Source of the DNA: a virus
IMG/VR virus record: IMGVR_UViG_3300005590_000043
Coordinates: 1-44,039 of that record
DNA: 44,039 bases
Direction: 5' to 3' (one strand)
A model generated the notes under the pieces. The model was not told where the DNA came from. It did no database searches and saw only the letters and a program-made list of their open reading frames with translations. A program made the position numbers and the translations under genes. Within the stretch, counting starts at the first letter, position 1. Each line of letters opens with the position of its first letter. This document shows, piece by piece, positions 30,084 to 38,054 of the stretch.

Positions 30084-30422
30084 ATGCTGACCAACACCCC
30101 AGACTGCAGGATGGCTGAAGTGCGCGAACGTGAGGCCCGCGATAAAGCGGCGCAGCGTTCCTACGATCATGGCCGCCGCATTGGCCGGGCCATTGAGATG
30201 GCGCTCGCCAGCATGGAGCAGGACTTTGATTTCCCCATCATGTGGCGCGAGGTCGAATATCTCGAAGAGAGCTTCACCGAAGCATTTTACGAACGCCTTG
30301 CGGAGGCCCTCGAAGGCGAAAGGCTGGACACCTTCCAGTATCACGCCGGACTGCGTGACGGGTCTGCCCGCTTCTCCGCCCTTGAAGACGACGCCAAGCG
30401 GGCGCGCGGAGCCGCAGCATGA
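30084..30422 (+). CDS. First early-operon protein, unknown
   Basis: 112 residues, preceded by GAGGAAACAAGAC. Charged and helical (REREARDKAAQRSYDHGRRIGRAIEMALASMEQDFDFPIMWREVEYLEESFTEAFYERLAEALEGERL). It is the first gene behind the operator-controlled promoter, a position often used by phages for anti-host or regulatory proteins. Its stop overlaps the next start. No family was recognised. Confidence 0.8.
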   Translation: MLTNTPDCRMAEVREREARDKAAQRSYDHGRRIGRAIEMALASMEQDFDFPIMWREVEYLEESFTEAFYERLAEALEGERLDTFQYHAGLRDGSARFSALEDDAKRARGAAA

Positions 30423-30652
30423 CCAACATCATCGACTACGCCGCCAAGCGCCGCGCCCGTGAGGAGCAGCAGCGTGCCACAAAGGCCCGCACTCAGCTGC
30501 GTCTGGTGGCATCTGCCGTGGCCGCCAGCATCTCTGAGGGCCTTCCCGGTGCAGATGAAGCCCGCGCCATTTGTGACCGCGCTCTGGGCGAGGAAAATCA
30601 CCTCACGGAAGATGCGATATTCGATATTATCAAGGGAGGCTCCAATGTTTGA
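30419..30652 (+). CDS. Small protein, paralogue of the 32395-32631 gene
   Basis: A 77-residue protein: 'IIDYAAKRRAREEQQRATKARTQLRLVASAVAASISEGLPGADEARAICDRALGEE'. The layout of an 'I-D-x-x-A-x-R-R-A-R' start, 'GLPGA-x-EA-x-AI' centre and 'LTE-x-(A/S)I' end is shared with the 78-residue product at 32395-32631, so the two are duplicates. The function is unknown. Confidence 0.8.
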   Translation: MTNIIDYAAKRRAREEQQRATKARTQLRLVASAVAASISEGLPGADEARAICDRALGEENHLTEDAIFDIIKGGSNV

Positions 30653-30932
30653 CCTCTTCCACCACACAGCCACCCGCGACCGGATCAATGATCCTGTCAC
30701 CCGTGCAGCCCACGAGGGTAATGAAGCGGCAGAACGCCTCCGCTGGGCAAAGCAGTCGCTTGAATTCCAGCGCGTCCACCGTGACCAGCTGGAACTGGCC
30801 CGAGAGCGTGGTGCTCCGGTCTCTGATGAGGATTTGGAACTCGCCCGATTCTTCCATGCACGGCTGGATGGGCAGTATCGCGCAGCAGTGGCTGCAGAAC
30901 TTTACGCAATCGATTTGGAAAGGGCCGCGTGA
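30645..30932 (+). CDS. 95-residue protein, unknown
   Basis: The ATG at 30645 is preceded by AGGGAGG. The product is helical and charged, starting MFDLFHHTATRDRINDPVTRAAHEGNEAAERLRWAKQSLEFQRVHRDQLELARERG. It overlaps both neighbours by a few bases. No family was recognised. Confidence 0.75.
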   Translation: MFDLFHHTATRDRINDPVTRAAHEGNEAAERLRWAKQSLEFQRVHRDQLELARERGAPVSDEDLELARFFHARLDGQYRAAVAAELYAIDLERAA

Positions 30933-31429
30933 TGGCTGACATTGAACTAACATCAGAAATGATCCGTGCCGCGCTTGAGCACAAACGGATGCGGGAGAAA
31001 GAGATTGAAGCGGCGATGCGTGACTGCCGCCCCAATGCATATGTCAGCGTCTTCTCGGCGCTCAACCATGATGGTGACATCTACATTCACTCTGATTTCG
31101 AAACGAAATTCCGGGCCGATGGCCGACCGGATTGGGGCTCCCGGCACGAAGGCACCGACTTCGACGCCCTCTGCGATCAGGTTCTCGCTGACATTAAGGC
31201 CTACAAGGAAGATATGTTCGGCACGGACATCGAGCGTCTGGCTCTAGCCATCATCCGGATCAAGCACACGGATGGCGTCGTCACTGACCGTGCCCTTCGC
31301 ATGGACGGCTTCACGCAGGAATGCATCACCGCAATCCATGAGCGCGCTGCCCAGCTCGCCAATGAGATGAGCGACGGCAAGCCGTTCGAGGTCGAGTTCA
31401 CCGGCGCCTGCAATCTGGAGGTCGCGTGA
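30932..31429 (+). CDS. 165-residue protein, unknown
   Basis: The start is the ATG at 30932, overlapping the previous TGA. 'SEMIRAALEHKRMREKEIEAAMRDCRPNAYVSVFSALNHDGDIYIHSDFETKF' suggests an N-terminal helix followed by a small beta region. The C-terminal half is helical, ending 'PFEVEFTGACNLEVA'. It is part of the early operon. No family was recognised. Confidence 0.75.
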   Translation: MADIELTSEMIRAALEHKRMREKEIEAAMRDCRPNAYVSVFSALNHDGDIYIHSDFETKFRADGRPDWGSRHEGTDFDALCDQVLADIKAYKEDMFGTDIERLALAIIRIKHTDGVVTDRALRMDGFTQECITAIHERAAQLANEMSDGKPFEVEFTGACNLEVA

Positions 31430-31731
31430 TGGCCGTTCACTTTCACCAGATCGCGGAAGCCGAGAGCGAGCTCAACAGCCTCCGGACATCCTACCTTCGC
31501 GCCCATGGGTGGAAGGAAACAAGCTCTACGCCGGGATGCTTCTGGCTCTGGCGGCGCGACTTCGCAGATGTCGACCGCGAGCGCCATGCGCGGTGGGAGG
31601 AGCGGCACAAAGCGCGCGGCATTCAACCGCCTGTGCCCTTCGGCCTCGTCACGGCTTCCACGGACCTCGCGGTGAAAATGACCGCCGCCGAACTCGATAC
31701 CAATCCCTATGGCGAAGAGGGGGACGACTGA
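31429..31731 (+). CDS. 100-residue protein, unknown
   Basis: The ATG at 31429 overlaps the previous stop. The first half, 'FHQIAEAESELNSLRTSYLRAHGWKETSSTPGCFWLWRRDF', resembles small phage proteins with a 'L...YL...GW..t..tPg..W.W.r.f' pattern. The rest is helical. The function is unknown. Confidence 0.75.
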   Translation: MAVHFHQIAEAESELNSLRTSYLRAHGWKETSSTPGCFWLWRRDFADVDRERHARWEERHKARGIQPPVPFGLVTASTDLAVKMTAAELDTNPYGEEGDD

Positions 31732-32204
31732 TGGCCTTCGACACAGCAACCCACCCGGCAGACATTGCCCGCACCCTCATCGGCAAGCGCTACGCCAGCA
31801 ACAAGGCCTTCCTCGAAGGCTACCTGCTCCGGCTCGGCATCCCGATTGAGCGCAGCTCCTTCCTTGAAGAGCACCGGGACCAGGTCGGCGCGTGGACCGT
31901 GCGCCTGCAGGCCTACGAGATTTCCGAACTTGGTCACCGCACCGACATTCGCGCGGGCGATCTCTTCCTGCAGCGCAAAGGCGGTGGCAATCCATGGCGC
32001 GCCTTCATCGTGACGGAGAGCGTGGAGACACGTCCTGAGTACGCGCGGGGCCGCGTTCACAGCGATGGCACACGCTTCATCGAACTGAAGAACGGCGTCG
32101 TCGTGGAGTCCGAATTCGGCCTGCGCAAGCCGGACATGCATACCGGCACCTGCCCCAACATGTTCCGCTTCCCGGTCCAGCAGACAGAGGAGCAGGCGGC
32201 ATGA
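31731..32204 (+). CDS. 157-residue protein, unknown
   Basis: The ATG at 31731 overlaps the previous stop. 'THPADIARTLIGKRYASNKAFLEGYLLRLGIPIERSSFLEEHRDQVGAWTVRLQAYE' forms the first half. 'RPEYARGRVHSDGTRFIELKNGVVVESEFGLRKPDM' reads as beta strands. No catalytic motif is visible. Confidence 0.75.
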   Translation: MAFDTATHPADIARTLIGKRYASNKAFLEGYLLRLGIPIERSSFLEEHRDQVGAWTVRLQAYEISELGHRTDIRAGDLFLQRKGGGNPWRAFIVTESVETRPEYARGRVHSDGTRFIELKNGVVVESEFGLRKPDMHTGTCPNMFRFPVQQTEEQAA

Positions 32205-32398
32205 CACCGGAAGCGTTCTTCACATGGACGGCGATCATCATCATCGGCCTCGCTGGCGGGTACATGACGACCGTCTGGGCGGTGCTGGCCTACCTCTATT
32301 CTGAGGAGGGCAATCGAACCGCCGGCGCTGGTCTCTCCCTCGGGGCGGCGATCTTTGCATCGCTTACCATCGGGGCTGTCTGGGGGCTGGTGCAATGA
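32201..32398 (+). CDS. Small two-helix membrane protein
   Basis: 65 residues with two hydrophobic helices (about 7-30, 'FTWTAIIIIGLAGGYMTTVWAVLAYLY', and 43-64, 'AGLSLGAAIFASLTIGAVWGLV') joined by a short polar loop. It is holin-like in shape, but its early-operon position and lack of a nearby endolysin argue against a lysis role. It may act on the host membrane or in exclusion. Confidence 0.75.
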   Translation: MTPEAFFTWTAIIIIGLAGGYMTTVWAVLAYLYSEEGNRTAGAGLSLGAAIFASLTIGAVWGLVQ

Positions 32399-32631
32399 CC
32401 GACTTCGTCATCGACTTCATGGCCGAGCGCAGAGCCCGCATCGAAGAGACGAACCGCGACGATGCGATCCGCAAGCTTGAAGCGGCTGCAGGCATGGCCG
32501 TCACTCACATCGTGGCAGGCCTGCCTGGTGCTTCTGAAGCTCAAGCCATCATGAACCAAGCGTTCGCAGAGAGACTGCCGGAGGAGCTGACTGAAGAGTC
32601 GATCCTCCGGCAGATGGAGAATGGACAATGA
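32395..32631 (+). CDS. Small protein, paralogue of the 30419-30652 gene
   Basis: 78 residues: 'FVIDFMAERRARIEETNRDDAIRKLEAAAGMAVTHIVAGLPGASEAQAIMNQAFAERLPEELTEESILRQMENG'. It shares a layout with the 77-residue product encoded 2 kb earlier (I-D-F/Y start, GLPGA-x-EA centre). Both are last or middle genes in tightly overlapping clusters, suggesting duplication of an early-operon unit. Confidence 0.8.
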   Translation: MTDFVIDFMAERRARIEETNRDDAIRKLEAAAGMAVTHIVAGLPGASEAQAIMNQAFAERLPEELTEESILRQMENGQ

Positions 32632-33242
32632 CCACCGCACAGCAACTGAAGTCAAAGCCCGGCGTCGTCGGCGCTACCATCATCTGCAAGACTGGACAGT
32701 ATTTCGACTTCATCGAACCGAAGCTATCCTCAATCCATATTGAAGATATCGCGCAGGGCCTGTCCCACACCTGCCGCTTCGGTGGCCAGTGCCTGAATTT
32801 CTACAGCGTAGCCCAACACTCGGTTCTGGTCAGCGAGATCGTGCCGCCCGGCCTCAAATTCGCGGCGTTGATGCACGATGCAGCTGAGGCCTATATCGGC
32901 GATATTGTCGGCCCACTGAAGCAATTGCTGCCCGACTACAAGGTGGTGGAAAAGCGCGTTGAGGAAGCAGTGTGTGCGCGGTTCGGCCTCACGCTGGAGG
33001 ACATCTCGCACCCGGAAATCAAGCGGGCAGATCTTCGTCTTCTGCGGACTGAGCAGCGCGACCTGACAAGCGGCTCGCAGGACGAGTGGAACGGTCTCAG
33101 CAAGTACCCTCCGCTGAAGCAAACCATTGATCCGCTGACGCCTGTCGATGCCGCAACGCTGTTTCTCGTTCGGTATGGGGAACTGCGCCGCCAGTTCTGC
33201 ATGGCCCGCGACATCAAAATGTACGGGGACATGCACCCATGA
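32628..33242 (+). CDS. HD-domain phosphohydrolase (5'-deoxynucleotidase-like)
   Basis: 204 residues. 'QCLNFYSVAQHSVLVSEI', 'LKFAALMHDAAEAYIGDIVGPLKQLLP' and later 'LRLLRTEQRDL' carry the H...HD...D metal motif of YfbR-like HD enzymes, in the form common in phages (S-V-A-x-H-S ... L-x-H-D-A-x-E-A-Y-x-G-D). It likely removes phosphate from deoxynucleoside monophosphates or related nucleotides, adjusting the pool during replication. It may also act on signalling nucleotides. Confidence 0.9.
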   Translation: MTTAQQLKSKPGVVGATIICKTGQYFDFIEPKLSSIHIEDIAQGLSHTCRFGGQCLNFYSVAQHSVLVSEIVPPGLKFAALMHDAAEAYIGDIVGPLKQLLPDYKVVEKRVEEAVCARFGLTLEDISHPEIKRADLRLLRTEQRDLTSGSQDEWNGLSKYPPLKQTIDPLTPVDAATLFLVRYGELRRQFCMARDIKMYGDMHP

Positions 33243-33484
33243 TCCGCCCCCGCTCAAAACGCGACCGCGAACGCCTCGACTACGAAGGCAGGAAGGCCGT
33301 CGCAATGCTTCGCCTCGAAGCCATCCGGCTCACGGTCGCTGGCGAACCCGACCGGGCCAAGGCGAGACGCAAGATGGCCCGCGATCTCCAACGCGCCCTC
33401 AACGGGCAGAAGACCGGATTTGATATCGCAGGCGGCCGCAATGAGTGGCTGAAGCAACAGGAAAAGGAGGCAGCCCATGGCTGA
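33239..33484 (+). CDS. 81-residue basic protein, unknown
   Basis: A highly basic helical protein starting IRPRSKRDRERLDYEGRKAVAMLRLEAIRLTVAGEPDRAKARRKMARDLQRALNGQ, coupled to HD upstream and ERF downstream (overlaps of four and eight bases). DNA binding is likely from charge. No family was recognised. Confidence 0.75.
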   Translation: MIRPRSKRDRERLDYEGRKAVAMLRLEAIRLTVAGEPDRAKARRKMARDLQRALNGQKTGFDIAGGRNEWLKQQEKEAAHG

Positions 33485-34271
33485 TGGAAATGAAGACTTC
33501 GAGATTGTTCAGCGTGAGGAGGTCCCTGCGCCATCGCCCCGCAAGGATCTGACCGAGTATCTCCCGGAGAACGCGAGCATCGTTGAACGCGCTGTCTTCG
33601 CTGGCATGCCACTCGACATGATCGACCGGCTCCGCGCGATGGCGAAGGAAGAACGCCAGGAGAATGCAAAGCTGGCCTTCATGGCGGCGAAGGTCGCAGC
33701 AAAGGCAGAAATCCCGCGTGTCCTGAAGAAGCGGAAGAACAGCCACACCAAGTCCAATTATGCAGACCTTGCGGCGATCGATGAGGCTGTCACGCCCGTC
33801 ATCACAGCTCACGGCTTCACGTTGGATTTTACCGCCGTGCCGAGCGAGCGCGCCAACCACATCGATGTGACGTGCACCACGATCCACAAGGACGGACATT
33901 CCGAGTCATTCACCCTGCCCTGGCCACTGGATGGCGAAGGCATGAAGGGCAACTCCAACAAGACGCCGGTTCAGGCAATGAAGTCCACGATCACGTTCGC
34001 CCGACGGACGATGAAGATGATGGCCTTCGATATTGCGGATGCTGACGATGACGACGGCAACAACGCAAAGCCACAGACCGAACCGCTTGTCGGCCCAGAG
34101 GAAATGACCGTCCTCGACGACCTGCTGAAGCAAACCAAATCCGACCGGAAGGCGTTCTTCGCCTACGCCAAAGTCGAAGGAATGTCCGAAATCTGGATGA
34201 AGAATTTCCCCCACCTCAAGACGGTGCTGGAGCGCAAGCTCGCGGACCAAAAGAAGGAAACAGAACAATGA
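33477..34271 (+). CDS. erf: ERF family single-strand annealing protein
   Basis: 264 residues. The ERF core is 'ENAKLAFMAAKVAAKAEIPRVLKKRKNSHTKSNYADLAAIDEAVTPVITAHGFTLDF...', with the hallmark S-x-Y-A-x-L-x-x-I-x-x-A/V-(V) and later 'TPVQAMKSTITFARRTMKMMAFDIADAD', the A-x-T-Y/F-x-R-R/K-Y segment. It anneals single strands in phage recombination, partnered with the YqaJ exonuclease directly downstream (four-base overlap) and the SSB beyond. Confidence 0.95.
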   Translation: MADGNEDFEIVQREEVPAPSPRKDLTEYLPENASIVERAVFAGMPLDMIDRLRAMAKEERQENAKLAFMAAKVAAKAEIPRVLKKRKNSHTKSNYADLAAIDEAVTPVITAHGFTLDFTAVPSERANHIDVTCTTIHKDGHSESFTLPWPLDGEGMKGNSNKTPVQAMKSTITFARRTMKMMAFDIADADDDDGNNAKPQTEPLVGPEEMTVLDDLLKQTKSDRKAFFAYAKVEGMSEIWMKNFPHLKTVLERKLADQKKETEQ

Positions 34272-34882
34272 TCGAACAAGGAACTCCGGAGTGGTTCGCA
34301 CAGCGCTGTGGCAAGGCCACCGCCAGCCGGATCGCCGACATCATCGCCAGGACGAAAAGCGGCCCCGCTGCAAGCCGGAAGAACTACGCTGCCCAGCTTG
34401 TCTGTGAACGCCTGACCGGGACGGTCGAAGAGACCTTCACCAGCAAGGAAATGCTCTGGGGCACCGAAAAGGAACCTGAAGCGCGCGGCGCCTATGCCTT
34501 CCTTACGGGCCGCGATGTCTTGGCCGCTGGATTCGTAGACCATCCGACCATCGCCATGGCGGGCGCCAGCCCTGACGGTTACGTCGGAGAAGAAGGGCTG
34601 ATCGAGATCAAGTGCCCGAACACGGCCACGCATATCGAGACGCTGCGCGGCGCTGCCATCAAGGGCAACTACGAGACGCAGATGCAATGGCAGATGGCCT
34701 GTACCGGTCGCCAATGGTGCGACTTCGTCTCCTATGATCCTCGCCTGCCGCCTCACCTGGCGCTGTTCGTCAAGCGCGTCCCGCGTGACCAGCGCGTCAT
34801 CATCGAACTCGAAACAGAGGTGGCCGCCTTCCTCCGTGAAGTAACCGACACGGTCGCAGACCTCGAAGGAGTAGCCGCATGA
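34268..34882 (+). CDS. YqaJ/lambda Exo-like recombination nuclease
   Basis: 204 residues. 'EQGTPEWFAQRCGKATASRIADIIAR' is the usual start (Q-G-T-x-E-W-x-x-x-R-x-G-x-x-T-A-S). 'AMAGASPDGYVGEEGLIEIKCPN' has the catalytic D...E-x-K, and 'NYETQMQWQMACTGRQWCDFVSYDP' follows. This is a 5'-3' exonuclease producing single strands for ERF. It is part of the early recombination module. Confidence 0.95.
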   Translation: MIEQGTPEWFAQRCGKATASRIADIIARTKSGPAASRKNYAAQLVCERLTGTVEETFTSKEMLWGTEKEPEARGAYAFLTGRDVLAAGFVDHPTIAMAGASPDGYVGEEGLIEIKCPNTATHIETLRGAAIKGNYETQMQWQMACTGRQWCDFVSYDPRLPPHLALFVKRVPRDQRVIIELETEVAAFLREVTDTVADLEGVAA

Positions 34883-35877
34883 CCGAAGCAGCAACCATCG
34901 GGCACAACTCTGCCGCCGTCGGCGAAATGCTCGCCGAGAACCCGAACCTTCTCTTCACTGAGACCGGCATGCTCGAAAGCCTGCTGGATGAAGTGAAGGC
35001 TGAGATCGCCGCGCTCACTCCCGACGTTTCCACCGAGACCGGACGCAAGGCCATTGCGTCCCTCGCCTACTCCATCGCGCGCCGGAAGACGCCGCTGGAT
35101 GACGCTGGCAAGGCGCTTAACGAAGATCACCGGAAGGCAATCAACGAAGTCGATGCCATCCGGCGCAAGATGCGGGACGAACTGGACGCCTTGAAGATCA
35201 AAGCCCGCAAACCGCTCACGGAGTGGGAAGAGGCTGAAGACGCTCGCAAGGCGACCGTCACCAACACCCGCCTTCTGTTTGCTGCAGCCATGACCTTCCG
35301 GGGTGAGATCGCCGACGTCGAGGCGAAGCGCCAGGACGTGATCGGTGCCAACCTGTCCGCGGACACCTTCGGCGACATGCTGGAGACCGCGCTGTCGGAG
35401 CAGTCCGCGGCTATCGAGGCACTGGATTCCGAGATCGCACGTCTCAAGCAGGAACAGGCTGACCGTGAAGAACTGGATCGGCTTCGCGCCGAGAAGGCTG
35501 CGGCTGAACAGGCGGCAGCTGACGCCGAACGTAAGCGCCGGGAAGAGGAAGCCGAACAAGCCCGTATCGACGCGGCCGCCCAGGAAGCAGCGCAGCGCGC
35601 CGCTGACGAAGCAGAACGCAAGGCGCAGGCAGAGATCGACGCCGCCAACAAGGCAGCAGCTGAGGCTCAGGCCGAGCTGGACCGTCAGGCAAAGCAGAAG
35701 GCGGACGATGAGCGCGCCGCCGCCGAACGAGAGGCTGACATTGCCCACCGATCCTCTGTGATGCGGTCAGCAAAGGAAGCCCTCATGGAAACGGCGGGCA
35801 TTTCCGAGACCGCAGCCAAGAAGGCTGTCCTCGCCATCGCCAGTGGATCAATCCCGAACGTAACGCTGAGGTTCTGA
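34879..35877 (+). CDS. Long coiled-coil protein of recombination module
   Basis: 332 residues. The start, '[17 protein letters not shown]', has the I-G-H-N-S motif seen in several alphaproteobacterial phage proteins. Residues ~30-170 are helical ('[73 protein letters not shown]'), a pattern found beside ERF/RecT-type genes. A very long Ala/Glu/Lys/Arg coiled coil follows to ~295, then a compact tail ([35 protein letters not shown]). It may bridge nuclease, annealing protein and SSB. Confidence 0.8.
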   Translation: MTEAATIGHNSAAVGEMLAENPNLLFTETGMLESLLDEVKAEIAALTPDVSTETGRKAIASLAYSIARRKTPLDDAGKALNEDHRKAINEVDAIRRKMRDELDALKIKARKPLTEWEEAEDARKATVTNTRLLFAAAMTFRGEIADVEAKRQDVIGANLSADTFGDMLETALSEQSAAIEALDSEIARLKQEQADREELDRLRAEKAAAEQAAADAERKRREEEAEQARIDAAAQEAAQRAADEAERKAQAEIDAANKAAAEAQAELDRQAKQKADDERAAAEREADIAHRSSVMRSAKEALMETAGISETAAKKAVLAIASGSIPNVTLRF

Positions 35878-36299
35878 TGTCTTTCGTGAACAAGGTCATA
35901 TTGCTTGGGCGGGTCGGAAAAGATCCTGAAGTCCGCCAGTTCCCAAATGGAGGCCAGGTCGCGAACTTCTCCATCGCCACATCTGAGACATGGCGTGACA
36001 AGAGTTCGGGCGAACGCAAAGAGCGCACCGAATGGCACAACGTCTCCGTCATGAGCGAAGGCCTTGTCCGCGTCGTGCAGAGCTACGTGAAGAAGGGCTC
36101 CAAGCTCTACGTTGAAGGCAAGCTTCAGACCCGCAAGTGGCAGGACCGGGAGGGCAATGATCGGTACACGACCGAGGTTGTCCTGCAGGGCTTCAATGCC
36201 AGCCTGGTGCTGCTGGATGGGAAGCCATCCGGAGAGCGTGACAGCGGCGGACAGCAGGAGTCGTTCGATCAGGACATTGGGGACTCGATTCCGTTTTAG
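35877..36299 (+). CDS. ssb: Single-stranded DNA-binding protein
   Basis: 140 residues. The OB fold is '[59 protein letters not shown]...[40 protein letters not shown]'. It ends in the acidic tip 'DIGDSIPF' that recruits partner enzymes. The linker is short (~25 residues) compared with host SSB. It acts with ERF and the exonuclease. It overlaps the coiled-coil gene stop by one base. Confidence 0.95.
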   Translation: MSFVNKVILLGRVGKDPEVRQFPNGGQVANFSIATSETWRDKSSGERKERTEWHNVSVMSEGLVRVVQSYVKKGSKLYVEGKLQTRKWQDREGNDRYTTEVVLQGFNASLVLLDGKPSGERDSGGQQESFDQDIGDSIPF

Positions 36300-36311
36300 A
36301 GGATATGAACC

Positions 36312-36767
36312 ATGGCCACTGAAATCCATCTCACCCGTACATTGGACGGACGCCTGATCGCCGCCGACGCGGAGTCGCAGGAAGCCATCTGGGAGCTACC
36401 ACTGAACCGCGCGATCAAGGCGGTTGTCAGCCTTCCCCGCAACTACAAACGGCTCAAATGGTGGTGGAAGCTGTGCGAGGTCGTGAGCGAGAACTCGGAG
36501 CACTACCCGTCGCGGGAATCCGTCTCCGACATGCTCAAGCTAAAGACCGGGCATTTCACGACGATTGTCGTTCCCGGAAAGCGGCCCGGCGAGTGGGTGA
36601 CGCAATACGTGCCGAAGTCGATCTCGTTCGGAAAGCTGGATGAACCGGCCTTCAGTCAGCTCTGCAACAAGGCCGTGGATATATGCGCGCGGTTCGTCCT
36701 CGGCTGCGAGAGCCAGGAACTTGACGACGCCGTGAGCGCATTTTTTGAAGGAAAGAAAGCAGCATGA
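36312..36767 (+). CDS. DUF1367-like phage protein
   Basis: 151 residues: 'IHLTRTLDGRLIAADAESQEAIWELPLNRAIKAVVSLPRNYKRLKWWWKLCEVVSENSEHYPSRESVSDMLKLKTGHFTTIVVPGK...YVPKSISFGKLDEPAFSQLCNKAVDICARFVLG'. It matches the DUF1367 pattern (N-x-R/K-H-x-x-F/W-W-x-L...F-D...), seen in NinX/early regions of siphophages. The role is unknown, probably DNA-related. Confidence 0.85.
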   Translation: MATEIHLTRTLDGRLIAADAESQEAIWELPLNRAIKAVVSLPRNYKRLKWWWKLCEVVSENSEHYPSRESVSDMLKLKTGHFTTIVVPGKRPGEWVTQYVPKSISFGKLDEPAFSQLCNKAVDICARFVLGCESQELDDAVSAFFEGKKAA

Positions 36768-37147
36768 CCACCATGAAAGAATTCGACACACTGATCGTAG
36801 GCTCTGCCTCGTGCGGAATAGGCTTGAAGCAAGGCATGTCCTACAGTGACATGGGAGCCGTTGCGGAATGGGTTCTGGGCCACCCGGTCTGGACGCATGA
36901 ACTCGCGGACAAGGCCCTGTGGCATCGCATGACCGAGGCGATCCGCGCGCACCTGCCGGACATGCCGGGGCGCTTTGAGGACGGTGAAAAGCCTGACTGG
37001 AAAGCCATTGGCGCCGCCCTGATCGAACGCTACGGCGAGACCGTCAGTCTCCCACGCGGCCAGCAGGAGCGCACCGAAGGCCCAATGGAGAGCCTTCAGC
37101 GCATCGCCCCAGGTAAGCCGGTGATCGGCGTGGTGGTGCCGGAATGA
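36764..37147 (+). CDS. 127-residue protein, tandem duplicate A
   Basis: Nearly the same protein as 37671-38054: both start M-T-(T/E)-MKEFDTLIVGSAS and end with GKPVIGVVV-(P/T)-E. Both contain a 'GMSY-(S/G)-DMG' and 'EWVLGHPVWTHELADKALW' core. The DNA of the 3' parts is almost identical (ERYGETVSLPRGQQERTEGPMES region). Core residues differ at ~20% of positions, so the copy is not brand new. The function is unknown. Confidence 0.85.
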   Translation: MTTMKEFDTLIVGSASCGIGLKQGMSYSDMGAVAEWVLGHPVWTHELADKALWHRMTEAIRAHLPDMPGRFEDGEKPDWKAIGAALIERYGETVSLPRGQQERTEGPMESLQRIAPGKPVIGVVVPE

Positions 37148-37671
37148 CCGACACAGATCAAGCCACCATGGACGCTCTCTATGAGAGAGCCGTCTCCACC
37201 GTCCTGAAATCCGGCCGCGCGAGCGTCAGTTACCTGCAGCGTGAGCTGACGCTTGGCTACAACAAGGCCTACGACCTTATCGAGCGGATGGAGAAGTCCG
37301 GCCTCGTATCGGCGCCGAACCACGCGGGAAAGCGCGAGGTCCTGCAGCAGAGCGAGGATGGTGATGAGCCCACCCTCCCCGGCACCGGGCACAATAGCCA
37401 CGCGCCTGACCGTGCCCCTGAATTAGCTGGGGCACTTGGACAGCCCGGGCGCGAAAGGCTCCGCCAGACCGTCGCCAAGATCGAACGCCTCGAAGAGGAG
37501 AAGAAGGAAGTCGCTGAGGCGATCAAGGAAGTCTACGCAGAGGCCAAGGCCTTGGGATTCGACACAAAAGCCCTCCGCGCCGTCATCCGCCTCCGGAAGA
37601 TCGATAAGGCCGACCGGGAAGAGCAGGAACTGATGCTCGATACGTATCTGCTGGCATTGGGGGAAATCTGA
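37144..37671 (+). CDS. FtsK-gamma domain fused to GapR (DUF2312)
   Basis: 175 residues. Residues ~8-60 ('LYERAVSTVLKSGRASVSYLQRELTLGYNKAYDLIERMEKSGLVSAPNHAGKREVL') are the FtsK gamma winged helix, which in FtsK reads KOPS sites. After a linker containing the G-H-N-S motif (PGTGHNSHAP), residues ~100-175 ('RLRQTVAKIERLEEEKKEVAEAIKEVYAEAKALGFDTKALRAVIRLRKIDKADREEQELMLDTYLLALG') match GapR/DUF2312. GapR is an alphaproteobacterial protein that clamps overtwisted DNA ahead of forks and polymerases. The fusion suggests a sequence-directed, topology-sensing DNA binder. It sits between the two duplicate genes. Confidence 0.85.
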   Translation: MTDTDQATMDALYERAVSTVLKSGRASVSYLQRELTLGYNKAYDLIERMEKSGLVSAPNHAGKREVLQQSEDGDEPTLPGTGHNSHAPDRAPELAGALGQPGRERLRQTVAKIERLEEEKKEVAEAIKEVYAEAKALGFDTKALRAVIRLRKIDKADREEQELMLDTYLLALGEI

Positions 37672-38054
37672 TGACCGAGATGAAGGAATTCGATACACTG
37701 ATCGTTGGCTCTGCCTCGTCCGGTGTGGCCCTTAAGCAAGGCATGTCCTACGGCGACATGGGCGAGATTACCGAATGGGTTCTGGGCCATCCTGTCTGGA
37801 CGCATGAACTCGCGGACAAGGCCTTGTGGACTCGTATGTCGGAAGCGATCCGCGCACACTTGCCGGACATGCCAGCGCCTCATGAGGACGGTGAAGGTCC
37901 AGACTGGCAGGCTGTCGGCGCCGCCCTGATCGAACGCTACGGCGAGACCGTCAGTCTCCCACGCGGCCAGCAGGAGCGCACCGAAGGCCCAATGGAAAGC
38001 ATTCAGCGCATCTTCCCAGGTAAGCCGGTTATCGGCGTGGTGGTGACGGAATGA
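37671..38054 (+). CDS. 127-residue protein, tandem duplicate B
   Basis: Second copy of the 36764-37147 gene (see there), separated from it only by the FtsK-gamma/GapR fusion gene. Differences cluster in the first 60 residues (GSASSGVALKQGMSYGDMG versus GSASCGIGLKQGMSYSDMG) and around residue 85. The last ~50 residues are nearly identical, which points to gene conversion or recent duplication. Stop and start overlaps with both neighbours make it part of the operon. Confidence 0.85.
   Translation: MTEMKEFDTLIVGSASSGVALKQGMSYGDMGEITEWVLGHPVWTHELADKALWTRMSEAIRAHLPDMPAPHEDGEGPDWQAVGAALIERYGETVSLPRGQQERTEGPMESIQRIFPGKPVIGVVVTE

Noticed and set aside
32201-32398. Two-helix membrane protein as holin
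   Set aside because: No endolysin or spanin nearby and an early-operon location; kept as membrane protein of unknown role.
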